Shown here: one piece after another, positions 1-5,558 of the stretch
Layout of the letters: every line of letters starts with the position of its first letter
Numbering within the stretch: position 1 is the first letter of the stretch
NCBI GenBank assembly: GCA_964625835.1
Contig: CAZVES010000116.1
Location: 1-7,746, forward strand
Direction: 5' to 3'
Source: UBA5336 sp964625835
Lineage (GTDB): Bacteria > Pseudomonadota > Alphaproteobacteria > Caulobacterales > Hyphomonadaceae
DNA: 7,746 nt
The notes under the pieces: generated by a model
What the model saw: the letters and a program-made list of their open reading frames with translations, nothing else
Told to the model about the DNA's origin: nothing
The model's database searches: none
Position numbers and translations under genes: made by a program

Positions 1-827
1 CCGCCGCGAATGCCGCCGCAATGGGTCTCGATCAGATCGCGGAAACTGATCGACATCTCCTCTTCCACATTACACGGCTTGTTTACATGGCCCGAGATGC
101 AGAAGAGCTTCGTGCCAGTGTTGTTCGGCGCACCAAAACCGGCGAACCACTCGGCCCCGCGCCGCAATATGGTCGGCACGACGGCGATGGATTCCACATT
201 GTTCACCGTGGTCGGGCAGCCATAAAGCCCCGCATTCGCCGGGAAGGGCGGCTTCAGGCGCGGCTGTCCCTTCTTGCCTTCGAGGCTTTCCAGCAGCGCG
301 GTTTCCTCGCCGCAGATATAGGCCCCCGCGCCATGGTGGACATAGAGGTCGAAATCCCAGCCATGGACATTGTCTTTGCCGATCAGTTTCGCTTCATACG
401 CCTCCCTGATCGCCTTCTCCAGGGCATGGCGCTCTGCGATGTATTCACCGCGAATGTAGATATAGCAGGCATGGGCCCGCATGGCGTAGCTCGCCACGAG
501 GCAGCCCTCGATGAGCAGGTGGGGATCATGGCGCATGATCTCCCGGTCCTTGCAGGTGCCCGGCTCGGACTCGTCAGCGTTCACGACAAGGTAGTGCGGC
601 CGCTCGCCGACCTCTTTCGGCATGAAGGTCCACTTCAGGCCTGTGGGAAATCCTGCACCGCCGCGCCCGCGCAGGCCGGACGCTTTGACCTGGTCGCACA
701 CCCAGTCCTGCCCGTGGGAGATCATCTCACGTGTCAGGTGCCAGGCGCCGCGCTTGCGCGCTGCCTCCAGGCCGGGGTCGTGGCGCCCGTACAGGTTTGT
801 GAAGATCCGGTCTTTGTCCTGAAGCAT
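1..827 (-). CDS. nuoF: NADH-quinone oxidoreductase subunit F (NuoF), N-terminal 275 residues, cut by window edge
   Basis: NADH-oxidising flavoprotein subunit of complex I. It binds NADH and FMN and passes electrons to the N3 [4Fe-4S] cluster at the cytoplasmic tip of the peripheral arm. Seen here: the Gly-rich FMN motif GLRGRGGAGFPTGLKW (about residues 51-66), the NADESEPGTCKDR segment (83-95), and the nucleotide-binding stretch GAGAYICGEETALLESLEG (167-185). The frame stays open to the window edge after HCGGIRGG. The family is usually about 420-440 residues, so roughly the last third, including the N3 cysteines, lies outside. The ATG at 827 gives MLQDKDRIFTNLYG, a normal NuoF beginning. An AGAGG lies just upstream, only about 3 nt away and overlapping the stop of the preceding small gene, which suggests coupled translation. 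It is the last visible gene of the nuo block; nuoG and later genes would be expected beyond position 1 (inference). Confidence 0.97.
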   Translation of the reverse strand, partial: MLQDKDRIFTNLYGRHDPGLEAARKRGAWHLTREMISHGQDWVCDQVKASGLRGRGGAGFPTGLKWTFMPKEVGERPHYLVVNADESEPGTCKDREIMRHDPHLLIEGCLVASYAMRAHACYIYIRGEYIAERHALEKAIREAYEAKLIGKDNVHGWDFDLYVHHGAGAYICGEETALLESLEGKKGQPRLKPPFPANAGLYGCPTTVNNVESIAVVPTILRRGAEWFAGFGAPNNTGTKLFCISGHVNKPCNVEEEMSISFRDLIETHCGGIRG

Positions 828-833
828 ATGCCT

Positions 834-1028
834 CTACTTTCGAGCTTTGATGAGCCTGATCGCAACAGGCCCCGTAATTCCGACTCCCAACATAATGGCG
901 CCGATGATCCAGGCCATGCGGCCCGTTGCCAGATACATGGCCACGCCGCCCATCAGCACCACAGCCTCCGCCAGGGCAGCCTGGATGAGAAGTTGCTGCT
1001 CCGCCCTGCCGAGGCTTCGTCTCGCCAT
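834..1028 (-). CDS. Small two-helix membrane protein of unknown function inside the nuo operon
   Basis: A 64-residue protein that I do not recognise. Two hydrophobic stretches are visible, about residues 14-34 and 38-59, joined by a short turn (ATGRM). Both ends are basic (MARRSLGR at the start, RLIKARK at the end), so by the positive-inside rule both termini should face the cytoplasm. The same frame is open back to 1196, but that part overlaps nuoE. I chose the ATG at 1028 because an AAGGA lies 8 nt upstream (1037-1041) and the gap to the nuoE stop is only 4 nt. The nuoF ATG follows 6 nt after its stop, so the gene is wedged into a coupled operon. NuoE and NuoF are soluble partners, so a membrane gene between them is unexpected. 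A role as a complex I accessory or assembly protein is inferred from position alone. The frame's spacing, RBS and clear membrane pattern make it likely to be real. Confidence 0.8.
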   Translation of the reverse strand: MARRSLGRAEQQLLIQAALAEAVVLMGGVAMYLATGRMAWIIGAIMLGVGITGPVAIRLIKARK

Positions 1029-1032
1029 ATCC

Positions 1033-2034
1033 CTAGTCCTTGCGCCCTTGCAGCACTTTGGCCTGGCCGATCCAGTCTTCGCGCCCGATCCGACCCGGGA
1101 AGCTGAGATACCCCTCGATCCACTCCACATTGGCCGCAGTCCAGGCCGCGATCTGGGCGAAGGTGAAAACGCCAAGCTCGTTGAGCTGCCCTTCATTCAC
1201 CGGCCCGATGCCCTTGATCTTCTTCAGGTCGTCCCGCTCAGCCTCAGCAACCTCGACGGACTCAGGGCGCTCGCCGGAAATCCCGGCCGCCTCCCCACCC
1301 CCGGTCCTTGGCACCTCGCGCTCGACATTGGTCGGCGGCTCGGCATCGGGCAGGGCAGCGGCCTCCAGGACGGGCTCGGCAACCGGGACATTGGGCAGGC
1401 TCGACAGGCTGCTTGAGCGGGTTCCGTCAAACAGGCCCGGATCGGTCAGCATTTCGGTGCCGCCCTCGGCCTCGGAATTGACGCGGTCAACCTGTGGGCC
1501 CGGCTCGACCTCGGCGCCATTGCGCAGCCGTTCGATGATTTCAGTCAGGCTGTGTACTGTGAGATCTTCGAAATAGTCGTCATTGATCTGCACCATGGGC
1601 GCATTCACGCAAGCCCCCAGGCACTCGACTTCTTCCCAGGAGAGCTTGCCGTCATCGGTGACGGCCATCTTCTTGCCGATCTTGGACGTGCAGACCTCTT
1701 TCAGCTCATTCGCCCCGCGCAGCATGCAAGGCGTCGTCCCGCACAGCTGGATGTGGTGCTTGCCCACGGGCTGGAGCCTGAACATGGTGTAGAAGGTCGC
1801 GACCTCGTAGACGCGAATATACGGCATATCAAGCCGGTCTGCGACCTCGCGCATGGCGGGCTCACTGAGCCATCCGCCATTGTCCTTCTGGGCCAGCCAG
1901 AGCAGCGGGATCACGGCAGACTGTTGACGGTCCGCAGGATACTTGCCGCGCCAGAAGGCGATGGTCGGCTCGGTTTCCGGCTTGAACGCGAAACGCTCGC
2001 CACCGGCTTCGATATCGAAACGACGCAGGGCCAT
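1033..2034 (-). CDS. nuoE: NADH-quinone oxidoreductase subunit E (NuoE) with long C-terminal helix-hairpin-helix-like extension
   Basis: The 24-kDa-type subunit of complex I, which carries the [2Fe-2S] cluster N1a and docks on NuoF. The thioredoxin-like [2Fe-2S] domain spans about residues 20-172. The four ligands are visible as C98-x4-C103 (LCGTTPC) and C138-x3-C142 (ECLGAC). E. coli NuoE has about 166 residues; this one has 333. The excess is a Pro/Ala/Glu-rich, probably disordered linker (about 178-265) followed by a compact domain (about 267-330) with LKKIKGIGPVNEGQLNELGV, a helix-hairpin-helix-like pattern. Similar tails are known on alphaproteobacterial NuoE and on some alphaproteobacterial ribosomal L21 proteins. 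The ATG at 2034 shares one base with the nuoD stop (TGATG), indicating translational coupling. A TTG one codon earlier is possible but less attractive. Confidence 0.96.
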   Translation of the reverse strand: MALRRFDIEAGGERFAFKPETEPTIAFWRGKYPADRQQSAVIPLLWLAQKDNGGWLSEPAMREVADRLDMPYIRVYEVATFYTMFRLQPVGKHHIQLCGTTPCMLRGANELKEVCTSKIGKKMAVTDDGKLSWEEVECLGACVNAPMVQINDDYFEDLTVHSLTEIIERLRNGAEVEPGPQVDRVNSEAEGGTEMLTDPGLFDGTRSSSLSSLPNVPVAEPVLEAAALPDAEPPTNVEREVPRTGGGEAAGISGERPESVEVAEAERDDLKKIKGIGPVNEGQLNELGVFTFAQIAAWTAANVEWIEGYLSFPGRIGREDWIGQAKVLQGRKD

Positions 2035-3245
2035 CAACGGTCAATTTCCCCGAAAACGATGTCGAGCGATCCGAGTATGGCCGAAACATCCGCCAGCGTG
2101 TGCCCCTTACAGAGGAAATCCATCGCCTGCAGGTGCGGATAGCCCGGCGCACGAATTTTGGCGCGGTACGGCCTGTTCGTACCATCTGAGACCAGATAGA
2201 CGCCAAACTCGCCCTTGGGCGCCTCAATTGCCGCATAAACCTCGCCAGCCGGCACATGAAACCCTTCGGTGTATAACTTGAAGTGGTGGATCAGCGCCTC
2301 CATCGAGCGCTTCATCTCACCCCGTCGCGGCGGTGCGACCTTCGTGCCCGCCAGCAACACCGGCTCGCCTGCCAGTTCCCTGCCCTTCAGCTTGTCGATG
2401 CATTGCAGCATGATCTTTGCTGATTCCTTCATCTCCTCCATCCGGCAGACATAGCGATCGTAATTGTCGCCATTCCGGCCGATCGGGATGTTGAACTCCA
2501 GCGCGTTGTAGCACTCATAGGGCTGGGCCCGGCGCAGGTCCCAGGCATGCCCGGAGCCGCGCACCATCACGCCGGAAAAGCCCCAATTGTGGATTGTCGC
2601 CAGATCCACCTTGCCGATGTCGACATTGCGCTGCTTGAAGATGCGGTTCTCTGTGATCAGGCCCTCGATGCGATCCAGTAGGGGCGGGAACGCCTCGCAC
2701 CAGTCCCTGATGTCGTCCAGCAGCGCTTCCGGCAGGTCCTGGTGGACACCGCCTGGGCGGAAATAGGCCGAATGCATCCGCGAGCCCGAAGCGCGCTCGT
2801 AGAAAACCACCAGCTTTTCGCGCTCCTCGAAACACCATGTGATCGGCGTCAGTGCGCCAACGTCCATGATCTGCGTGCCGACATTGAGCAGGTGGGACAT
2901 GATCCGCCCAAGCTCTGAATACAAAACGCGGATATACTGCGCGCGTTCTGGAACATCGATCCCCATCAGCCGCTCGATCGCCAGGCACCAGGCATGTTCC
3001 TGGTTCATCGGCGCGCAATAATCCAGCCGATCGAAGTATGGCAGGCCCTGGAGATAGGTCTTGTACTCCAGCAGCTTCTCTGTTCCGCGGTGGAGCAGTC
3101 CGATATGACAGTCCACACGGTCGACCAATTCCCCGTCCAGGTCGAGAATCATGCGCAGCACGCCATGGGCCGCCGGGTGCTGGGGCCCGAAATTGATGGT
3201 GAAGGCCTGGTCGTCAGGCTTGGAGGTCATATCGTCAGCCGCCAT
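2034..3245 (-). CDS. nuoD: NADH-quinone oxidoreductase subunit D (NuoD, 49-kDa subunit)
   Basis: Peripheral-arm subunit that, with NuoB, forms the quinone reduction site of complex I; it descends from the large subunit of NiFe hydrogenases. All 403 residues are present, a normal family length. Seen: FGPQHPAAHGVLRM (19-32), HIGLLHRGTEKLLE (47-60), YFDRLDYCAPMNQEHAW (70-86), and the C-terminal run from GYPHLQAMDFLCKGH to DIVFGEIDR. H27 and Y76 match by motif position the histidine and tyrosine that contact the quinone headgroup in structurally studied enzymes. NuoD is separate from NuoC here, not fused as in E. coli. The ATG at 3245 overlaps the lipoprotein stop by one base (TAATG), and GGAGAGGG lies about 6 nt upstream. 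It follows the lipoprotein gene instead of nuoC directly, which is the unusual point of its context. Confidence 0.98.
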   Translation of the reverse strand: MAADDMTSKPDDQAFTINFGPQHPAAHGVLRMILDLDGELVDRVDCHIGLLHRGTEKLLEYKTYLQGLPYFDRLDYCAPMNQEHAWCLAIERLMGIDVPERAQYIRVLYSELGRIMSHLLNVGTQIMDVGALTPITWCFEEREKLVVFYERASGSRMHSAYFRPGGVHQDLPEALLDDIRDWCEAFPPLLDRIEGLITENRIFKQRNVDIGKVDLATIHNWGFSGVMVRGSGHAWDLRRAQPYECYNALEFNIPIGRNGDNYDRYVCRMEEMKESAKIMLQCIDKLKGRELAGEPVLLAGTKVAPPRRGEMKRSMEALIHHFKLYTEGFHVPAGEVYAAIEAPKGEFGVYLVSDGTNRPYRAKIRAPGYPHLQAMDFLCKGHTLADVSAILGSLDIVFGEIDR

Positions 3246-3751
3246 TACTGGCCCTCTCCAACGCGTTCGCTCATGAGGTCCGGGTCGCCCCAGCGACCCA
3301 GGTAATTGCGCTGGAACTCAGTGCTTGTGCAGGTGTCGTTCTCGAACTGCAGCCTGGCCAGATCGAACCCGGCATTGCTGCCATCGCTGTCGAGTTGGGT
3401 GAGCAGTTTGTAGCTGTCATTGACAGCCTTCTGGCGAAGGTCTGCACCGGACGCAGGCACCACTTCGAGGATAGATGTCCAGCGTTCGGCAAAGGCCACG
3501 CCCTGCTCTTCTGGCACAGCGCCTAGGTCTGCGAGATAATAAGCCGATGAAATACACAGCGCGGCACCTGCAAGCCCGGTCGAATCGACCGGACGCGCTT
3601 GCGAACCATCCGACGCCGGCACGGCCGGTTCACGGCTCTCTGCCGGCGCGCGATCGCCTGCACCGACGCCGGGCAAATCGACGGGTAATGCTTCACACGC
3701 GGCGAGTGCAAATGCGCAAACCGGCAAAATCCAGATCGTGCCCCTGATCAT
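3245..3751 (-). CDS. Predicted lipoprotein of unknown function between nuoC and nuoD
   Basis: A 168-residue protein I cannot assign to a family. It begins MIRGTIWILPVCAFALAAC: a short basic start, a hydrophobic stretch and the lipobox LAAC, so cleavage and lipidation at C19 are predicted. The residue after it is Glu rather than Asp, so the inner-membrane retention signal is absent and outer-membrane sorting is the default guess. Residues 20-58 are Pro/Ala-rich and probably disordered. The rest (about 60-155) looks like a small helical domain with two cysteines, C66 and C141, which could form a periplasmic disulfide. The frame is open back to 3808, but the ATG at 3751 has a strong GAGGAGGG 6 nt upstream and gives an ideal signal peptide. 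It overlaps nuoC by 4 nt (ATGA) and nuoD by 1 nt, so it is co-translated with complex I. A role in complex I is inferred from position only. Confidence 0.88.
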   Translation of the reverse strand: MIRGTIWILPVCAFALAACEALPVDLPGVGAGDRAPAESREPAVPASDGSQARPVDSTGLAGAALCISSAYYLADLGAVPEEQGVAFAERWTSILEVVPASGADLRQKAVNDSYKLLTQLDSDGSNAGFDLARLQFENDTCTSTEFQRNYLGRWGDPDLMSERVGEGQ

Positions 3752-4386
3752 GATGCGCCCTCCTCGGCTTTTTCGTCGCCCGGAATTTGCGATGTCATGC
3801 CTTCCCACGGAGACAGGAAGTCAAAGTCCCGGTATTCCTGGGCGAGCTTGACCGGCTCGTAAACCACACGTTTTTCAAGGTCGTCATAGCGCACTTCCAC
3901 ATGGCCGGTGAGCGGGAAGTCCTTTCGGAGGGGAAAGCCCTCGAAGCCGTAGTCCGTCAGGATGCGTCTCAGGTCCGGATGGTCAGAAAACACGATCCCG
4001 TACATGTCGAACGCCTCTCGCTCATACCAGTCAGCGCAGGCAAAAATGCTCGTGAGGCTGGGCACCGGAGTGGTTTCGTCTGTTGTGAGCTTCACCCGCA
4101 CGCGATGATTCATGCTCATGGAGAGGAAGTGGTAAACCACGTCAAAGCGCTCGGCACGCTGGGGATAGTCCACTCCGCAAATGTCCACCAGTGTCTGGAA
4201 CATGCAAAGCGGGTCATCGCGCAGGAACCGCACAAGCTTGAGAAACTGGGAGCGGTTGGCCGCAATCGTCAGCTCGCCAGAGCGCACATGCCAAGCCTCG
4301 ACAGCGCCGCCAAGCGCTGTCGCCGCTTCAATATGGTGGCCGAGGTCCTCAAGAGCCTCTCGGGCGTCGATCTCAGATTCCGTCAT
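3748..4386 (-). CDS. nuoC: NADH-quinone oxidoreductase subunit C (NuoC, 30-kDa subunit)
   Basis: Structural subunit of the complex I peripheral arm, packed against NuoD near the quinone site; it has no cofactor. At 212 residues it has the usual length for an unfused bacterial NuoC. The family signature is clear around residues 133-170: ADWYEREAFDMYGIVFSDHP, followed by DLRRILTDYGFEGFPLRKDFPLTG. The tail EPVKLAQEYRDFDFLSPWEG is also typical of alphaproteobacterial and mitochondrial members. The frame is open to 4467, but that extension lies antisense-free inside nuoB and has no family resemblance. The ATG at 4386 overlaps the nuoB stop by 4 nt (ATGA). A weak GAAGGG lies about 11 nt upstream, so initiation probably depends on termination of nuoB translation. 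The final 15 or so codons are acidic and contain the strong RBS for the following lipoprotein gene. Confidence 0.97.
   Translation of the reverse strand: MTESEIDAREALEDLGHHIEAATALGGAVEAWHVRSGELTIAANRSQFLKLVRFLRDDPLCMFQTLVDICGVDYPQRAERFDVVYHFLSMSMNHRVRVKLTTDETTPVPSLTSIFACADWYEREAFDMYGIVFSDHPDLRRILTDYGFEGFPLRKDFPLTGHVEVRYDDLEKRVVYEPVKLAQEYRDFDFLSPWEGMTSQIPGDEKAEEGAS
3758..3765 (-). promoter_or_regulatory. Strong ribosome binding site for the nuo-embedded lipoprotein gene
   Basis: Reading leftward the sequence is GAGGAGGG followed by six bases and the ATG at 3751. It lies within the last codons of nuoC. It fixes the lipoprotein start at 3751 rather than the upstream in-frame codon at 3808, and is the best Shine-Dalgarno match seen among the nuo genes in this window. 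This suggests the lipoprotein is well translated, not a leftover frame. Confidence 0.7.
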
Positions 4387-4955
4387 CGCTCTATCGACCC
4401 TTCGCGGCGGATCTTTTTCTGCAGCTGCAGGAAACCATAGACCAGCGCCTCGGCTGTTGGCGGACAACCAGGAACATAGATATCAACAGGCACGATACGG
4501 TCGCAGCCGCGCACCACGCTGTAACTGTAGTGGTAATAGCCCCCACCATTGGCGCAGCTGCCCATGGAGATGACATAGCGCGGCTCGGGCATTTGGTCGT
4601 AGACCTTGCGCAGCGCCGGCGCCATCTTATTGGTCAGCGTGCCCGCGACAATCATCACATCGGACTGGCGGGGCGAACCGCGTGGGGCCATGCCAAAGCG
4701 CTCTAGATCATAGCGGGGATTGCCCGCATGCATCATCTCGACCGCACAACAGGCAAGCCCGAAGGTCATCCACATAAGCGAGCCCGTGCGCGCCCAGGCG
4801 ATCAGGTCGTCCGCGCGGGCGGTGAAATAGCCCTTGTCGGCCAGCTCGTCAGACAGGCCCTTGTAGAAGGGATCGTCAGAGCCAGGGGTGAACCCGCCAT
4901 CAAGGCCGGTCCTGCCCGCTGAAAGCGCCGGGACTTTGACCGTCTCGTCAGTCAT
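4383..4955 (-). CDS. nuoB: NADH-quinone oxidoreductase subunit B (NuoB, PSST subunit)
   Basis: Carries the terminal [4Fe-4S] cluster N2, which hands electrons to quinone at the NuoB/NuoD interface. The N2 ligands are visible: the tandem pair C69-C70 in FGLACCAVEMMHAG, C134 in ISMGSCANGGGYYHY and C164 in YVPGCPPTAEAL. The segment FGMAPRGSPRQSDVMIVAG (88-105) is also a hallmark. It has 190 residues, normal for the family; the first 30 or so are variable, as in relatives. I chose the ATG at 4955 (MTDETVKVPAL) because it overlaps the nuoA stop by one base (TAATG) and a GGAG lies 8-10 nt upstream. The upstream in-frame ATG at 4985 lies within nuoA and is unlikely. All cluster ligands are intact, so it should be functional. 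Confidence 0.98.
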   Translation of the reverse strand: MTDETVKVPALSAGRTGLDGGFTPGSDDPFYKGLSDELADKGYFTARADDLIAWARTGSLMWMTFGLACCAVEMMHAGNPRYDLERFGMAPRGSPRQSDVMIVAGTLTNKMAPALRKVYDQMPEPRYVISMGSCANGGGYYHYSYSVVRGCDRIVPVDIYVPGCPPTAEALVYGFLQLQKKIRREGSIER

Positions 4956-5329
4956 TATTCCCACTCCAGGGCACCGGAGCACCACTCATACACGAAGCCG
5001 ATTGTCAGCACACCGAGGAAGACCACCATCGACCAGAACCCGAAAACGCCGATTTCACCGAGGCTGACGGCCCAGGGAAACAGGAACGCCACCTCCAAAT
5101 CGAATATGATAAACAGGATCGCCACGAGATAGAACCGCACATCGAACTTCATGCGCGCATCGTCGAACGCATTGAACCCGCATTCATAGGCCGAGTTCTT
5201 CTCCGGATCGGGGTTGGACGGTGCCAGTACCGCCGACCCCACGACAAACAGGACGGCAAGCACAAGCGCAAAGCCGAGGAAGATGATCACCGGGAGGTAA
5301 TCGAGTGCAAATCGCTCAATCTCGGTCAT
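4955..5329 (-). CDS. nuoA: NADH-quinone oxidoreductase subunit A (NuoA, ND3 homologue)
   Basis: Small membrane subunit at the junction of the complex I arms, lining the quinone entry region and the start of the proton-pumping axis. It has 124 residues with three membrane helices at about 11-33, 66-86 and 96-115. The loop after helix 1 holds NSAYECGFNAFDDARMKFDVR; C50 in YECG matches the ND3 loop cysteine used in mitochondria as a marker of the active/deactive transition. The acidic residues in FDLEVAFLFPWA (76-87) are the conserved membrane carboxylates. It is the first gene of the operon, as usual. The ATG at 5329 has GAGGG about 8 nt upstream, and that RBS partly overlaps a 10-bp palindrome (5331-5340). 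The promoter must lie in the divergent region upstream. Its ATG sits directly beside the intergenic region shared with pyk. Confidence 0.98.
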   Translation of the reverse strand: MTEIERFALDYLPVIIFLGFALVLAVLFVVGSAVLAPSNPDPEKNSAYECGFNAFDDARMKFDVRFYLVAILFIIFDLEVAFLFPWAVSLGEIGVFGFWSMVVFLGVLTIGFVYEWCSGALEWE

Positions 5330-5330
5330 G

Positions 5331-5340
5331 GGGCATGCCC
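5331..5340 (-). promoter_or_regulatory. Palindrome overlapping the nuoA ribosome binding site
   Basis: GGGCATGCCC is a perfect 10-bp palindrome that ends 1 nt before the nuoA start codon. On the nuoA mRNA the GAGGG Shine-Dalgarno-like element overlaps its left half, so a small GGG-CATG-CCC hairpin could mask the RBS. The stem is very short, and a GC-rich genome yields such palindromes by chance, so a regulatory role is only possible. Confidence 0.2.
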
Positions 5341-5365
5341 TCTGCTTGTCTTTCGTGGGGCCTAG

Positions 5366-5382
5366 GACGGTTTTGCACCGTC
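5366..5382. promoter_or_regulatory. Inverted repeat, possible operator, upstream of nuoA
   Basis: GACGGT and ACCGTC form a perfect 6-bp dyad around the 5-base centre TTTGC. It lies 37-53 bp upstream of the nuoA start. No T-run follows in either direction, so it is not a good intrinsic terminator. It nearly fills the spacer of the weak leftward promoter candidate, a position where a repressor could bind. This is inference; the binding protein is unknown. Confidence 0.25.
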
Positions 5383-5558
5383 GGCAACATCACCCATTCT
5401 TGTACACCTCCAGTTGGATGATGACACGGCTGTTGCGCTGCGGCGCGGCGTCACGGAGCCCGCTCTGGCCGCGGTCGGCTTGCTTTCCGCCGCCAACAGG
5501 GACAAGCGTTCCCTCCAGATTGAAGAGTATCAGTGTTCACAAAGCTTGGAGACTGCAC

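Larger units (their letters stand above)
5330..5558. promoter_or_regulatory. Divergent intergenic region between nuoA and pyk
   Basis: These 229 bp separate two genes that point away from each other, so they must contain the start signals for the nuo operon (leftward) and probably for pyk (rightward). By eye I found no pair of boxes close to the sigma-70 consensus in either direction. The best leftward candidate is TTGCCG (5382-5387, minus strand), a 17-bp spacer and TAGGCC, which is weak. Visible structures are a 6-bp dyad (5366-5382) and a palindrome next to the nuoA RBS. Open frames crossing this stretch resemble nothing I know and look incidental. Confidence 0.55.

Noticed and set aside
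21..1106. 361-codon plus-strand open frame
   Set aside because: It lies antisense to nuoF and the small membrane gene. Its product looks like nothing known, whereas the minus strand gives perfect NuoF motifs. It is a GC-rich shadow frame.
847..1576. Plus-strand open frames of 178 and 189 codons
   Set aside because: Antisense to nuoE and the small gene, with no recognisable domains or RBS logic.
1552..2142. 196-codon plus-strand open frame
   Set aside because: Antisense to the NuoE iron-sulfur domain, whose cysteine ligands prove the minus-strand reading.
3787..4440. 217-codon plus-strand open frame
   Set aside because: Antisense to nuoC, which has clear family signatures.
5328..5558. N-terminal extension of pyruvate kinase from the ATG at 5328
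   Set aside because: The 77 extra residues have no family resemblance, and the ATG at 5559 has a well-spaced GGAG and the normal family start.
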